From contig DQTF01000019.1 in the NCBI GenBank assembly GCA_015662935.1, positions 1-17,776 of the forward strand: a stretch of 17,776 nt of DNA, read 5' to 3'. A program made the position numbers and the translations under genes. Shown piece by piece: positions 8,972-16,185 of this stretch (positions are counted from its first letter, which is position 1; every line of letters begins with the position of its first letter). The notes below the pieces were generated by a model. That model ran no database searches. It was not told where the DNA came from and was given only the letters and a program-made list of their open reading frames with translations. The DNA comes from Crocinitomicaceae bacterium (GTDB taxonomy: Bacteria > Bacteroidota > Bacteroidia > Flavobacteriales_D > Crocinitomicaceae).

Positions 8972-9061
8972 AGTTTCACTATTTTAAATAAAAAATTCCC
9001 ACCACACACGTTAATCGCATGAATTGATGAGAAGCTCAAAACTATATTTTAGGACTATTAC

Positions 9062-9349
9062 TTATGCTTCCATATCATTCGCAAGGGATTGCAGGTCTTC
9101 TTCGATTTTCTTTAGAATTTCACCACTTTTATCCTCACTTGATTTACCACTACCTTCTTTCGATGCGAGTTGCAACGCCGTCATAGCTAATAAATCTTGC
9201 ATATCTTTTACCGCATAGTTGTCTTGCAACATTTTTATTGCTTTGTTGATATCCGCTGCAGCCTGCATCACTTTATCCTTTTCTGCTTCATCAACAGAGA
9301 GAGGGTAAGATCTACCAGCAACCACTACTTTAACCGACAACTTTGCCAT
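9062..9349 (-). CDS. zapA: Cell division protein ZapA
   Basis: A 95-aa ZapA-family protein, a cytoplasmic FtsZ-ring stabiliser. The N-terminal globular part starts AKLSVKVVVAGRSYPLSVDEAEKDKVMQAAADIN (segment boundaries: VKVVVAGRSYPL, then EEAEK-like VDEAEKDKVMQAA), the usual ZapA beta-alpha layout with V-x-I-x-G-x-x-Y-x-L/I. A helical coiled-coil tail follows, with DLLAMTALQLA before an acidic/basic region ending EEDLQSLAND. Size and layout fit the family (about 95-110 aa). It is 3 bp downstream of the 102-aa coiled-coil gene and is followed by rny, a pairing I recall from Bacteroidetes genomes. The 90-bp gap to rny is too short for a complete 6S RNA gene and I see no convincing hairpin in it. 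Confidence 0.92.
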   Translation of the reverse strand: MAKLSVKVVVAGRSYPLSVDEAEKDKVMQAAADINKAIKMLQDNYAVKDMQDLLAMTALQLASKEGSGKSSEDKSGEILKKIEEDLQSLANDMEA

Positions 9350-9352
9350 ATT

Positions 9353-9661
9353 TTATTTTTTTAACTGTCCTATACAGTAATCTATTTCCTTCACCAATCC
9401 ATCAATTTGCTCTTCGGTAATCATTGTACCTTCAGAACGTGAGATGACTTGTTCACTAAAGTCATTTTCATTGTTTTTTGTCTCTTCCAATTCAACTTCA
9501 AGAGAATTTAGCTTGCTTTTTTGAACTTCCAATTGAGATTTTAATTCTTCCACCTCATTTTTAAGTTCTTTATTTTCAGCTTTCTCTGTCAATAATTGTT
9601 CTTTCACAAGAGAAAACTTCTCTCGGATAGATACAATCAATGTTTGAATTTGGTCTGACAT
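9353..9661 (-). CDS. Small coiled-coil protein next to ZapA
   Basis: A 102-aa protein that is almost wholly helical and charged, with heptad spacing of Leu/Val from about residue 10 to 65 (for example LVKEQLLTEKAENKELKNEV and VEELKSQLEVQKSKLN). A short non-coil part at the end contains ITEEQIDGLVKEIDYCIGQLKK. It has no signal peptide or membrane segment. It is the first gene of the operon, 3 bp ahead of zapA, and the promoter at 9679-9708 places its ATG about ten bases after the transcription start. By position and composition it could be a ZapB-like partner of ZapA or FtsZ, but this is inference; no family motif is recognised. Confidence 0.8.
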   Translation of the reverse strand: MSDQIQTLIVSIREKFSLVKEQLLTEKAENKELKNEVEELKSQLEVQKSKLNSLEVELEETKNNENDFSEQVISRSEGTMITEEQIDGLVKEIDYCIGQLKK

Positions 9662-9678
9662 AAAAACGACTTTGATTA

Positions 9679-9708
9679 CAAAAATAGCATAGTATTGGTG
9701 AACGACAA
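9679..9708 (-). promoter_or_regulatory. Bacteroidetes-type promoter of the zapA-rny-polysaccharide operon
   Basis: On the minus strand a TTG (-33 element, plus positions 9706-9708) is followed after exactly 19 bp by TATTTTTG (9679-9686), matching the Bacteroidetes primary sigma consensus TTTG / TAnnTTTG. The ATG of the first gene begins 17 bases further on, which would leave a short leader of about ten bases. Confidence 0.6.
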
Positions 9709-9756
9709 GATTTTTTATTGAATAAATTTGGGGTTTAGTTTTTCTTTGAGATGTTT

Positions 9757-9798
9757 TACACTGAGAACCACAGAGAAGACGCAGAGGTTCACAAAGGA
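9757..9798. repeat. CACAGAG-type degenerate intergenic repeat
   Basis: A run of imperfect copies of an AC-x-GAG / CACAGAG word (ACACTGAGAACC, ACAGAGAAGACG, CAGAGGTTCACA, AAGG) lies in the 356-bp intergenic space between the minus-strand operon and the M23 peptidase gene. I recall similar ACAGAG-rich stretches flanking small genes in many Bacteroidetes and other genomes, but cannot check this here. The rest of 9,662-10,017 holds only the two promoter-like sequences; no ORF or strong hairpin is seen. Confidence 0.45.
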
Positions 9799-9983
9799 CA
9801 AGGTTACTTGAAAGATTGTTGGAGTTCTATTTTTTTCTGAAACGGAAATTAAAGGTCAAGAAAATATTCTACATTACTAAATGTATATAAAGTTAGCGTA
9901 GATTAAAGTAAACTAAGAACATCCACACGTCTCTACCCTAAATTGAGTATCGTCTCATCATTCAAAATTTATTGGTTCAATTC

Positions 9984-10013
9984 TTGTCCTTATTGGAATA
10001 TAAATTATTTTTG
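9984..10013 (+). promoter_or_regulatory. Promoter-like sequence just before the M23 peptidase gene
   Basis: TTG at 9984-9986, a 19-bp spacer and TATTTTTG at 10006-10013 repeat exactly the layout of the opposing promoter at 9679-9708. It lies only four bases before the ATG at 10018, so the transcript would be leaderless or nearly so. The match may therefore be chance, or the peptidase mRNA may really be leaderless. Confidence 0.35.
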
Positions 10014-10017
10014 ACCT

Positions 10018-11712
10018 ATGACTAAATCTATTTTGACTTTTTTATTCTCTATTGCACTGATTGCATTGTCTTTTTCTCAGAATAAAAGCAAATACGATTA
10101 TCATCCTCCTTTAAAAATTCCGTTGATTCTATCTTCCAATTTTGGAGAATTAAGACCGAATCATTTTCACATGGGGTTGGATTTCAAAACCAATAATAGA
10201 ATAGGATATCGTTTGTATTCGATTGAAGAAGGTTTTGTTTCCAGAATCAAGGTGTCTCCTTACGGTTATGGCAAGGTTGTCTATATCGATCATCCGAATG
10301 GGATGACGAGCGTGTATGCTCATTGCAGTGAATTTAAAGGACAACTTGATTCTTTAGTGAATATCACTCAGCAAAATGAGCAGAATTATGCCGTTGAAAT
10401 TTTCCCCAAGAAGAATGAAATCCGAGTTACAAAAGGACAAGTGATTGCATTATCGGGAAACTCTGGAGGTTCAACTGCTCCTCACCTACATTTTGAAATT
10501 AGAGATACAAAAACAGAACATGCGCTGAATCCGTTGGTGTTTGGATTTGACATAGCCGACCATAAAAAACCTGAAATTCGTGGATTAAAAGTTTACGGAG
10601 TGACCAAAGACGGATACCAATTTCACAAAAAAGCAATCAAGAAAACAGCTTCTCGAGGAAAAACAAATTATTACATTTCTGGAAGTACGATAAGTATTCC
10701 CGCTGATTACTTGTCTAAATCGGGAGGCATCGGCTTTTCCTTTGATGTGATTGATAGATTTGATGGAGCAGGAAATCAATGCGGATTGTACGGTAGTATT
10801 TTAATCGTAGATGGAGATACTCTTTTTGGGCAACAAACGGATAGAGTTCCTTTTGAATCTTCTAGGTATGTTAATTCTCATAAAGATTTTCAAGAATATG
10901 CGCATTTGAGAAGAAAGTATCATAAGACTTTTAAAACGAGAGAAAATCCATTGCCTATTTACACCAAAGAAGGACTTGGTATTTTTAAAAAGGGGCAACC
11001 TGGAGGGGCATACAAAGTGAAATACATTGCATATGATGCTGCTGGCAATCAATCCGTTTTGCAATTTACCTTAGTTATTCTCGCAGGGAAAATCAACAGT
11101 AAAGATGCAATTGCAACTGATTCTACCTTCATGCAACCTTCTAAAACGATGCGCGTTTCAAAAGGAAATACAGAAGTTGATTTCGGTAGAGCTACCACTT
11201 ATGAACCTTTGAAAATCAATTCTGAAAAAATTAATCGTAAAGTTGGGGATGCTGCGGTTCCAGTTCAGAATGTCTATAAAATTAAGATTAAAAAAGAGGT
11301 TGAGCAAGATGGTAAACACTATTTGGATATTACAACAGCTAAAGGGAGACATCGTTCTATCAATGTTCAATACGACGATGATTTATTGATTTTCGAACCG
11401 AAGTATTTTGGAACTTACTTGTTGAGAAGAGATACGGTTGGTCCTGTTGTTACACCTTCTAACTTCACCAACGGAACAACAAGCTTAAATGGAACAAAAC
11501 TCAAGTGGACAATCAAGGATAAAGAAACAGGCATCAATGATTATGACTTGTTTATAAATGGAGAATGGGTCTTATTAGAATACGATGGAAAAAAACGGAT
11601 GATTACGTATACCCGAGACTCAAAATTTATTGGTAAAAAAGAATTGATGCTCAAAGTGACCGATGATTGCGGAAACGTGAGTGTTTGGACAAGGAGTTTG
11701 GTTTTTAAATAG
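10018..11712 (+). CDS. Secreted M23 (LytM-type) metallopeptidase
   Basis: A 564-aa exported protein with a Zn-peptidase domain of the M23 / LytM type, likely a peptidoglycan endopeptidase or an envelope regulator. A signal peptide is clear (MTKSILTFLFSIALIALSFSQ). The M23 domain spans about residues 40-175: zinc ligands H51 and D55 (HMGLD) and H158 of the HLH motif (H156-L-H158), with H102 (YAHCSEF) and H156 as the expected catalytic histidines. All are present, so it should be active. An insertion of about 30 residues (FKGQLDSLVN ... IFPKKNE) separates the YAH region from the KGQVIALSGNSG turn. The C-terminal 380 residues look like beta-rich Ig-like domains (for example VDFGRATTYEP, RDTVGPVVTPSNF), typical of long Bacteroidetes M23 proteins. 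It is transcribed away from the zapA operon and converges on the GT-C-like gene. Confidence 0.9.
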   Translation: MTKSILTFLFSIALIALSFSQNKSKYDYHPPLKIPLILSSNFGELRPNHFHMGLDFKTNNRIGYRLYSIEEGFVSRIKVSPYGYGKVVYIDHPNGMTSVYAHCSEFKGQLDSLVNITQQNEQNYAVEIFPKKNEIRVTKGQVIALSGNSGGSTAPHLHFEIRDTKTEHALNPLVFGFDIADHKKPEIRGLKVYGVTKDGYQFHKKAIKKTASRGKTNYYISGSTISIPADYLSKSGGIGFSFDVIDRFDGAGNQCGLYGSILIVDGDTLFGQQTDRVPFESSRYVNSHKDFQEYAHLRRKYHKTFKTRENPLPIYTKEGLGIFKKGQPGGAYKVKYIAYDAAGNQSVLQFTLVILAGKINSKDAIATDSTFMQPSKTMRVSKGNTEVDFGRATTYEPLKINSEKINRKVGDAAVPVQNVYKIKIKKEVEQDGKHYLDITTAKGRHRSINVQYDDDLLIFEPKYFGTYLLRRDTVGPVVTPSNFTNGTTSLNGTKLKWTIKDKETGINDYDLFINGEWVLLEYDGKKRMITYTRDSKFIGKKELMLKVTDDCGNVSVWTRSLVFK

Positions 11713-11713
11713 T

Positions 11714-11745
11714 AGAGGGAGTTAAACGTATTCTACCTCTTTTTT
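11714..11745 (+). terminator. Weak hairpin plus T-run between convergent genes
   Basis: AGAGG (11714-11718) can pair with CCTCT (11736-11740) around a 17-base loop, followed by five or six T. The stem is only 5 bp and the loop is long, so it is a poor terminator; it sits between the two convergent stop codons, where one would be expected. Confidence 0.22.
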
Positions 11746-13199
11746 AACAACGAACAACCATTTTCAAAATTAATTTCAAGACTGTAATTCTTTTCAAATT
11801 GGCGATAATCTTTTGAGAAGATGTAATAATATTCAGCAGTTGATGACGGATGCAACTCTTTGGAATATTCTTCTAAATCGATCATTTCGTATTCTTTGGT
11901 GACAGAACTGTAAAAAAAGAATGAAGGATTAAACATCCAATCTGTTGCCAGTGACATGTCTTTATCTTTCTGATTAGAAATATAATCCAAAACTGATAAT
12001 GTATTTTCATCGTACGCCCATTCTCTTACATTTTTTATAGCTAGGTTCAATCCAATTTGTAAAACAAAAACAACTGCAAACAACATTGAGGAGATTTTGA
12101 GCCCTTTGGAATTCCATTTTTCGATTATTCGTTCTAGTAAAGGTAAAATAGAAAGGATAAAAAGAGGGAAATAAAACAGAGCAGTTCTTCCCTCAAAGAA
12201 AGGTGTTCCAAGAATAAAATGCTGTGCAAAATTGATGGTGATTGTCAACCATAAAATGAGGTTTAGAAAGACGATGGGTTGCTGAATGGTTGCTGGTTTA
12301 TTTTGAGCCTTAAAAATTGTTCTTCCCACCAAAATAACATTGGACACAAACAGAGTAATAATGATCCAAAAAAGTAATTCTATTAACTGGAAAAACAACA
12401 CTTTTGACCCATACAAACTATTTCTTAAAAGAGGGATTACCGTATTGGTTATAAAACCATCCGAGTGCCAATATTGAAATTGATTCGTGCTTTGCATTCT
12501 TATAATTGGTTGTAGAATAAGAAGAAAATAGACCGCACTTAAAAGCAAAATAAAGAGAATTCCTTTTATAGCAACTTGCTTGTTTTCTTTCTTCAGAATA
12601 AAAAACCACAACATGCTAACACAAATCATTGCGGCCATAAAAGGCAACAGCGTAAAATTAGCATAAGATGCGATGAAAGAGAAAATCACTGCTCTATACA
12701 AATACGAAGAAGTATTCTGCTTAAAAGCAAGAAGTAAATAATAGACAGAAAGACTAAGAAAAGCTAATGACATTCCATAACCTCTGCTAAGACTAAAAAA
12801 GTCTAACAAATATGGATTCAAAATAAATAGCAATGCTGTTGTAAGAATAAAAAATGATTGCTTCCCGATTATTTCTTTTGTGATTTTGAAAGTAGCAAAG
12901 CAATACAAAGCAAAAGAAAGCACATTCGGAGTTCTTGCAGTGAAAGCACTGACATCAAATAGATTCACAAATACTTTAGTCAGCAATGTGTTGAGTAGAT
13001 GATTGTTTGGCGATGGTGAAGAATAAGAAATGATTTGCCATAAACTCTGCTCTTTTGCCATGATGACGGTCGCGACTTCATCATGTGTAATTGGAATGGT
13101 GAATGCTTTAAGTAGAATAAAAACAAACAAGCAGGTGTATATTAGGTATAGGATGATTTTCTCAATTTTAAGGCCTATAAATGGTTTTGTGCTGTTCAT
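11733..13199 (-). CDS. Polytopic GT-C-like membrane glycosyltransferase
   Basis: A 488-aa inner-membrane protein with ten or more hydrophobic segments and a soluble C-terminal tail. The first helix is followed by THDEVATVIMAKE, with the acidic pair D40-E41 in the position of the catalytic Asp/Glu of GT-C enzymes (the ArnT / PMT / GT39 group). Next come NNHLLNTLL, DVSAFTARTPNVLS (the R-x-P-x-x-x-F/L motif after the first loop) and SLSRGYGMSLAFLSLSVYYL, all frequent in Bacteroidetes proteins of this group. It would transfer a sugar from a polyprenyl-phosphate donor on the periplasmic face. It stands alone: no neighbour shares its strand, and it converges on the peptidase gene with about 20 bp between stops. 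Substrate unknown. The start (ATG at 13199) is the first in frame before the helix. Confidence 0.72.
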   Translation of the reverse strand: MNSTKPFIGLKIEKIILYLIYTCLFVFILLKAFTIPITHDEVATVIMAKEQSLWQIISYSSPSPNNHLLNTLLTKVFVNLFDVSAFTARTPNVLSFALYCFATFKITKEIIGKQSFFILTTALLFILNPYLLDFFSLSRGYGMSLAFLSLSVYYLLLAFKQNTSSYLYRAVIFSFIASYANFTLLPFMAAMICVSMLWFFILKKENKQVAIKGILFILLLSAVYFLLILQPIIRMQSTNQFQYWHSDGFITNTVIPLLRNSLYGSKVLFFQLIELLFWIIITLFVSNVILVGRTIFKAQNKPATIQQPIVFLNLILWLTITINFAQHFILGTPFFEGRTALFYFPLFILSILPLLERIIEKWNSKGLKISSMLFAVVFVLQIGLNLAIKNVREWAYDENTLSVLDYISNQKDKDMSLATDWMFNPSFFFYSSVTKEYEMIDLEEYSKELHPSSTAEYYYIFSKDYRQFEKNYSLEINFENGCSLLKKR

Positions 13200-13622
13200 T
13201 TTGATTAATAAAAGTACAATAAAGAATTTCTATTACCTGATAAAAACTTAGTAAAAATATGTTGACTCATTAATTGCCGTTTTTCATTCAAAGAGTTATA
13301 AGTATAATCACAAATCAAGTGATTTCACCTCAGTAAGATGAACTACACACCAAAAACATCGTATTTATACGCTATTTTGAAATATTTTTGACTAAAACCT
13401 TGGTTTTTTTTTGATTTTTCAACTTCACAGAGGATTTAAAAACCGAATCATGAAATTCAATCTCTTTTCCATCTTACAATCTAAATTGTTTGCTATAAAT
13501 TCAATTTTTATTAGTAATTTGAGTGGTGAAGAGGTACTAATGGATTTGCAATATAATTCCGGACAATGAGTTATATTGCAAATCAATGATGAGTTAACTC
13601 TTTTTAATCAGCCATTAGAGAA
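13200..13622. other. Gene-poor intergenic region with an IS-derived mini-element
   Basis: A 423-bp AT-rich space between the GT-C-like gene (leaving to the left) and the chimeric pseudogene. A 39-codon plus-strand ORF (13450-13569, MKFNLFSILQSKLFAINSIF...) runs into the mini-element at 13543; without that element and one AATG copy it would stop within a few codons. It may be the start of a lost gene, but there is no evidence of function. A TATTTTTG (13383-13390) lies upstream of it without a clear -33 TTG. No other feature was found. Confidence 0.4.
13543..13584. mobile_element. 42-bp mini-element with perfect 14-bp inverted ends and AATG duplication
   Basis: The arms GATTTGCAATATAA (13543-13556) and TTATATTGCAAATC (13571-13584) are perfect inverted repeats around a 14-base centre. 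They are bordered exactly by AATG on both sides (13539-13542 and 13585-13588), as expected for a target duplication. The left arm and centre resemble the IS ends at 16177 and 16588 (30 of 33 bases match the latter). The simplest reading is an IS copy that lost all internal DNA, leaving its two ends. Whether it can still move with a helper transposase is unknown. Confidence 0.6.
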
Positions 13623-14072
13623 ATGAAAACATACCAATTATTTAGATATCTCAGAAATTATATCACAATTCTTATATTCCTGAGCAATTGTGGAATTCTC
13701 TATTCGCAAACAATAGATTCAATAGGTATAACTATATTTTTTAATCTACAGAATAGAGCTCAAATTACTGATTCTAGTAGAGACTCCATTTTTAAACTAG
13801 TCGGCAAGAATGAAAAATTACAAGATACATATTACTACTCCGATGCCCGATTTAAACTTCAAATTGGAAAGTTTGATGAAGCTATGCAAATCGCAAATGA
13901 CAGAAACTCAAATTTACCAAATTATTTCTCAGAATACTACAAAGCAAAATATTATAATATCATTGGTTCCGTGTATGCTAATAAACAAGACATCAAGAAG
14001 GCAATTGTTTTTTTTCGGCAAAGCACTTCGTTCCGCTATATACTCGCCAACATGGCACGAAAGATTATTTAG
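13623..14072 (+). pseudogene. N-terminal remnant of a TPR-containing protein
   Basis: The ATG-started frame has a signal-like N-terminus (residues about 11-29, ITILIFLSNCGILYSQ) and then helical repeats with TPR-type spacing: YYSDARFKLQIGKFDEAMQIA (about 71-91) and YNIIGSVYANKQDIKKAIVFF. It resembles the sensor part of TPR-LuxR-type regulators of Bacteroidetes, though no DNA-binding or kinase part is present. The frame breaks at a run of eight T (14008-14015). Skipping one T gives KKAIVFFGKALRSAIY, a proper TPR helix. A second shift near 14040 gives YTRQHGTKDYLEEKEL, after which a stop appears. Two indels in 40 bases, with no downstream domain, mark it as a decayed gene rather than a single sequencing error. 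Confidence 0.6.
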
Positions 14073-14089
14073 AAGAAAAAGAATTGGTG

Positions 14090-15156
14090 TTTCTTTTGTA
14101 AATTTCTCTTTGAATATGGATCACATTATAGATGTGAAAGGTATGCAAGAATTGGACAATGCTGCTGGTTCTTACCTCAATAAGTTTGGAAATATAATTA
14201 GTGTGGCTGATTGGGCATATTTCCCTTTAGGGAATATCTTTAATGGAAGAAATCATTTTTCTCATAAATCTGTAGTTACAGCACTGGGTGTTAATGAAAA
14301 CCTAGTTCCTGCCGATGGAAGTTATACACTTGATATGAAAAGTTTAGGGCTGATGTATGAGAACTATTCTGATTTAACCAGCACGCCACCGATAAAATCT
14401 AACCACTACGGCTACCCCAACCTTGGTCGCCCAGTTGATCATTTTTCTGTGACACCCTTTGAAGCTATTTACGTGGATAATACTATTGACCCTCATATTA
14501 AACTAGAAGAAGCTAATGCTGTCGACCGGCAAATATTAACTGACTTTATTAAAAACGAAGTTGAACCCTGGTATTTAAGTTTACAAAATGATACATTAGG
14601 CGCTCAAGCGCACCCTAATTATTTGTATAAATCGAATAGAATTGCAAAGTACAACATTGTAGTCGGTCATTTAGTTACCCCTAAAACAGACCCTGGTGAT
14701 TACGTAGTTGCACCCAATGCTGATTTGCAATTAAAAGCAGGGCAAGCCATCGACTTATTTGTTGGAACCACAATACTAGAGGGGAGTCGTGCGACTTTAA
14801 CTATCGAGTATCTACCCTGTCCAGGGGGTGCTAAAATGCAGCAAAAAAAATCCACCGCATCCGTAACTGAAAAAAATGAGGCGGAAAGAATAGATTTAAA
14901 CAAAGAAAAATTCATCAAAAAATCTGAAATAAGAATCTTCCCCAACCCCTCCAACGGCTCCTTTACCATAGCTAACATGCAAGATATACCCTTTGATTAT
15001 TTTGAAATCTACGATTTTAATGGTAAATTAGTCTTAAAACAGGAACAAATAGGTCGTGCACGGTATGAATGTAAAAATTGTTTGACAAAAGGTCTCTACA
15101 TTTTACACCTATATAGTGACGGAGTTTTGAAGCAACAAAAAATTAGTATCCCATGA
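14090..15156 (+). pseudogene. C-terminal remnant of a T9SS-secreted protein
   Basis: From about 14090 the third reading frame holds some 355 residues ending at TGA 15154-15156; the first usable ATG is 14116 (MDHIIDVKGMQELDNAAGSY). No signal peptide or upstream domain is present. The end is a type A T9SS sorting domain: RIFPNPSNGSFTI ... YFEIYDFNGKLVLKQEQ ... LTKGLYILHLYSDG ... QQKISIP. Before it lies a beta-rich segment (NADLQLKAGQAIDLFVGTT ... LEGSRATLTIEYLPCPG) of the kind seen in other secreted proteins of this phylum. The middle part (NHFSHKSVVTALGVNENLVP, RPVDHFSVTPFEAIYVDN) looks like the C-terminal half of an unidentified secreted hydrolase-like protein (weak inference). Without export signal it cannot work as a secreted protein. 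It overlaps the lipoprotein start by 4 bp (ATGA), so transcription may still run through it. Confidence 0.6.
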
Positions 15157-15812
15157 AATTAACTGTTACATTCTCGTGTATAGCACTCCTACTCTTCTCA
15201 TGTACCAAATTTGGAAAAAACATCTTTGTCTCAGGTAGGGTTATTAACCCAGTTACCAACAAAGGGATACCAGACATAGAGGTTGATTTACTAAAAACTT
15301 CAGAAACTTTTTCTCTGAGTTCTGGTTTTAAAAGTGTAAAAAGTGTTTATACGGACGAAAACGGCCGGTTTGAGATTAATCATCTTGGAGGAACGAAATC
15401 ATATACAGTTGCAGTTAGAACACCTGCTTCTTTTCAACAACTTGGTTGGGCAACAGAATCGGGGTATAATTTACAAAATTTAGGAGTGAAAATTGGTAAA
15501 AGGATTAATGTTGATTATCATGCTCTGCCTTATGGGAAATTGAAAACCAATATTTATAATATCACTTGCGAAGGCGGAAGTGATTCAATTACAATTGATT
15601 TTGAATATCGTATTGATAAAAATGCTATCTCTTTTGGAACTACTATCAAAACGGGATGCTTTAATATGGAGGGTACACCTACAAGTGAAGTTCCAATGGG
15701 GTATTATGACATAATATGGACTGTAACCAAACCAAGTTCAGGTACAAACACTTTTACGGGAGAGGTTTTTGTGCCAGAAAATGGCATAGGAGAATTTACA
15801 ATTAACTATTGA
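15153..15812 (+). CDS. Lipoprotein with carboxypeptidase-regulatory-like domain
   Basis: A 219-aa lipoprotein. The signal MKLTVTFSCIALLLFSC has a lipobox (LFS-C17). It is followed by VSGRVINPVTNKGIPDIEVDL and VYTDENGRFEINHLGG, the usual CarboxypepD-reg-like / Ig-fold signature (G-x-V-x-x-x-T-x-x-x-I-x-x). The C-terminal half (from LKTNIYNITCEGG) has two cysteines (in NITCEG and TGCFN) and ends FTINY. That last part is repeated in the next ORF. Its ATG overlaps the stop of the upstream pseudogene by 4 bp. Function unknown; the intact lipobox and fold suggest a surface or periplasmic lipoprotein. The gene is the only complete member of a small local family. Confidence 0.72.
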   Translation: MKLTVTFSCIALLLFSCTKFGKNIFVSGRVINPVTNKGIPDIEVDLLKTSETFSLSSGFKSVKSVYTDENGRFEINHLGGTKSYTVAVRTPASFQQLGWATESGYNLQNLGVKIGKRINVDYHALPYGKLKTNIYNITCEGGSDSITIDFEYRIDKNAISFGTTIKTGCFNMEGTPTSEVPMGYYDIIWTVTKPSSGTNTFTGEVFVPENGIGEFTINY

Positions 15813-16078
15813 AAACTAACATTTACAACATCTCTTGTGAGGGGACTAGTGACCTCCTTTATTTGGAAAGAAATTATCGCCTAACAATGAATAATTCTGT
15901 TTATTCCCCTGTTACAATTTCGGATTGTTACAATGCTGCAGGAACTCCTGCAAGGGTTCCAATGGGGTATTATGACATAACATGGACTGTAACCAAGCCA
16001 AGTTCAGGTACAAACACTTTTACGGGAAAGGTTTTTGTACCAGGAAATGACATTGGAGAATTTACAATTAACTATTGA
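15540..16078 (+). repeat. Tandem duplication of the lipoprotein 3' half
   Basis: Two direct copies, 15540-15812 and 15809-16078, share the start (TTGAAAAC) and end (AACTATTGA). The first 150 bases differ a lot and by one codon, while the last 120 bases differ at only seven positions. The junction CTATTGAAA recurs after the second copy, where a third related gene begins. Confidence 0.7.
15809..16078 (+). pseudogene. N-terminally truncated copy of the upstream lipoprotein
   Basis: The 89-residue frame (TTG start at 15809, overlapping the previous stop) matches the C-terminal half of the lipoprotein from LKTNIYNI on. It has no signal peptide and lacks the first Ig-like part. Its 3' 120 bases (15959-16078) match 15693-15812 at 113 of 120 positions, while the middle (DLLYLERNYRLTMNNSVYSP against the upstream SITIDFEYRIDKNAISFG) is strongly different. 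Both cysteines are kept. It could be a tail copy left by unequal recombination or a still-translated downstream cistron; the missing signal makes decay more likely. Confidence 0.5.
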
Positions 16079-16185
16079 AAGCAATCGTTTATATAGCATT
16101 CATACTTTCTCTTTTGTCTTGCAAAGAAAAGTACCACGTTTCAGGACGTGTTTACAACCCCGTAACCAACGAAGGTTGGATGTGA
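16075..16185 (+). pseudogene. 5' stub of a third related lipoprotein gene, cut by IS insertion
   Basis: From a TTG at 16075 the frame encodes LKAIVYIAFILSLLSCKEKYHVSGRVYNPVTNEG, i.e. a lipoprotein signal with lipobox (SLLSC) and the start of the same Ig-like domain as the 15153 gene (segments: IVYIAFILSLLSC, then HVSGRVYNPVTNEG). It ends in TGG ATG TGA at 16177-16185, exactly where the IS-end sequence TGGATGTGATATAA begins. The rest of the gene is not found after the IS remnant, so it was lost or never restored. Confidence 0.55.

Noticed and set aside
8972..9061. Possible 6S RNA gene between zapA and rny
   Set aside because: The gap is only 90 bp, about half the usual 6S length, and no long rod-like hairpin is visible.
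13450..13569. 39-codon ORF upstream of the chimeric pseudogene
   Set aside because: Its last codons lie in the mini-element and it has no recognisable domain; without the insertion it would stop even earlier. Not called as a gene.
13810..14089. Extension of the T9SS-remnant frame back to an ATG at 13810
   Set aside because: Over 13810-14010 the TPR-like frame starting at 13623 is the coherent one; the other frame reads as random sequence there.
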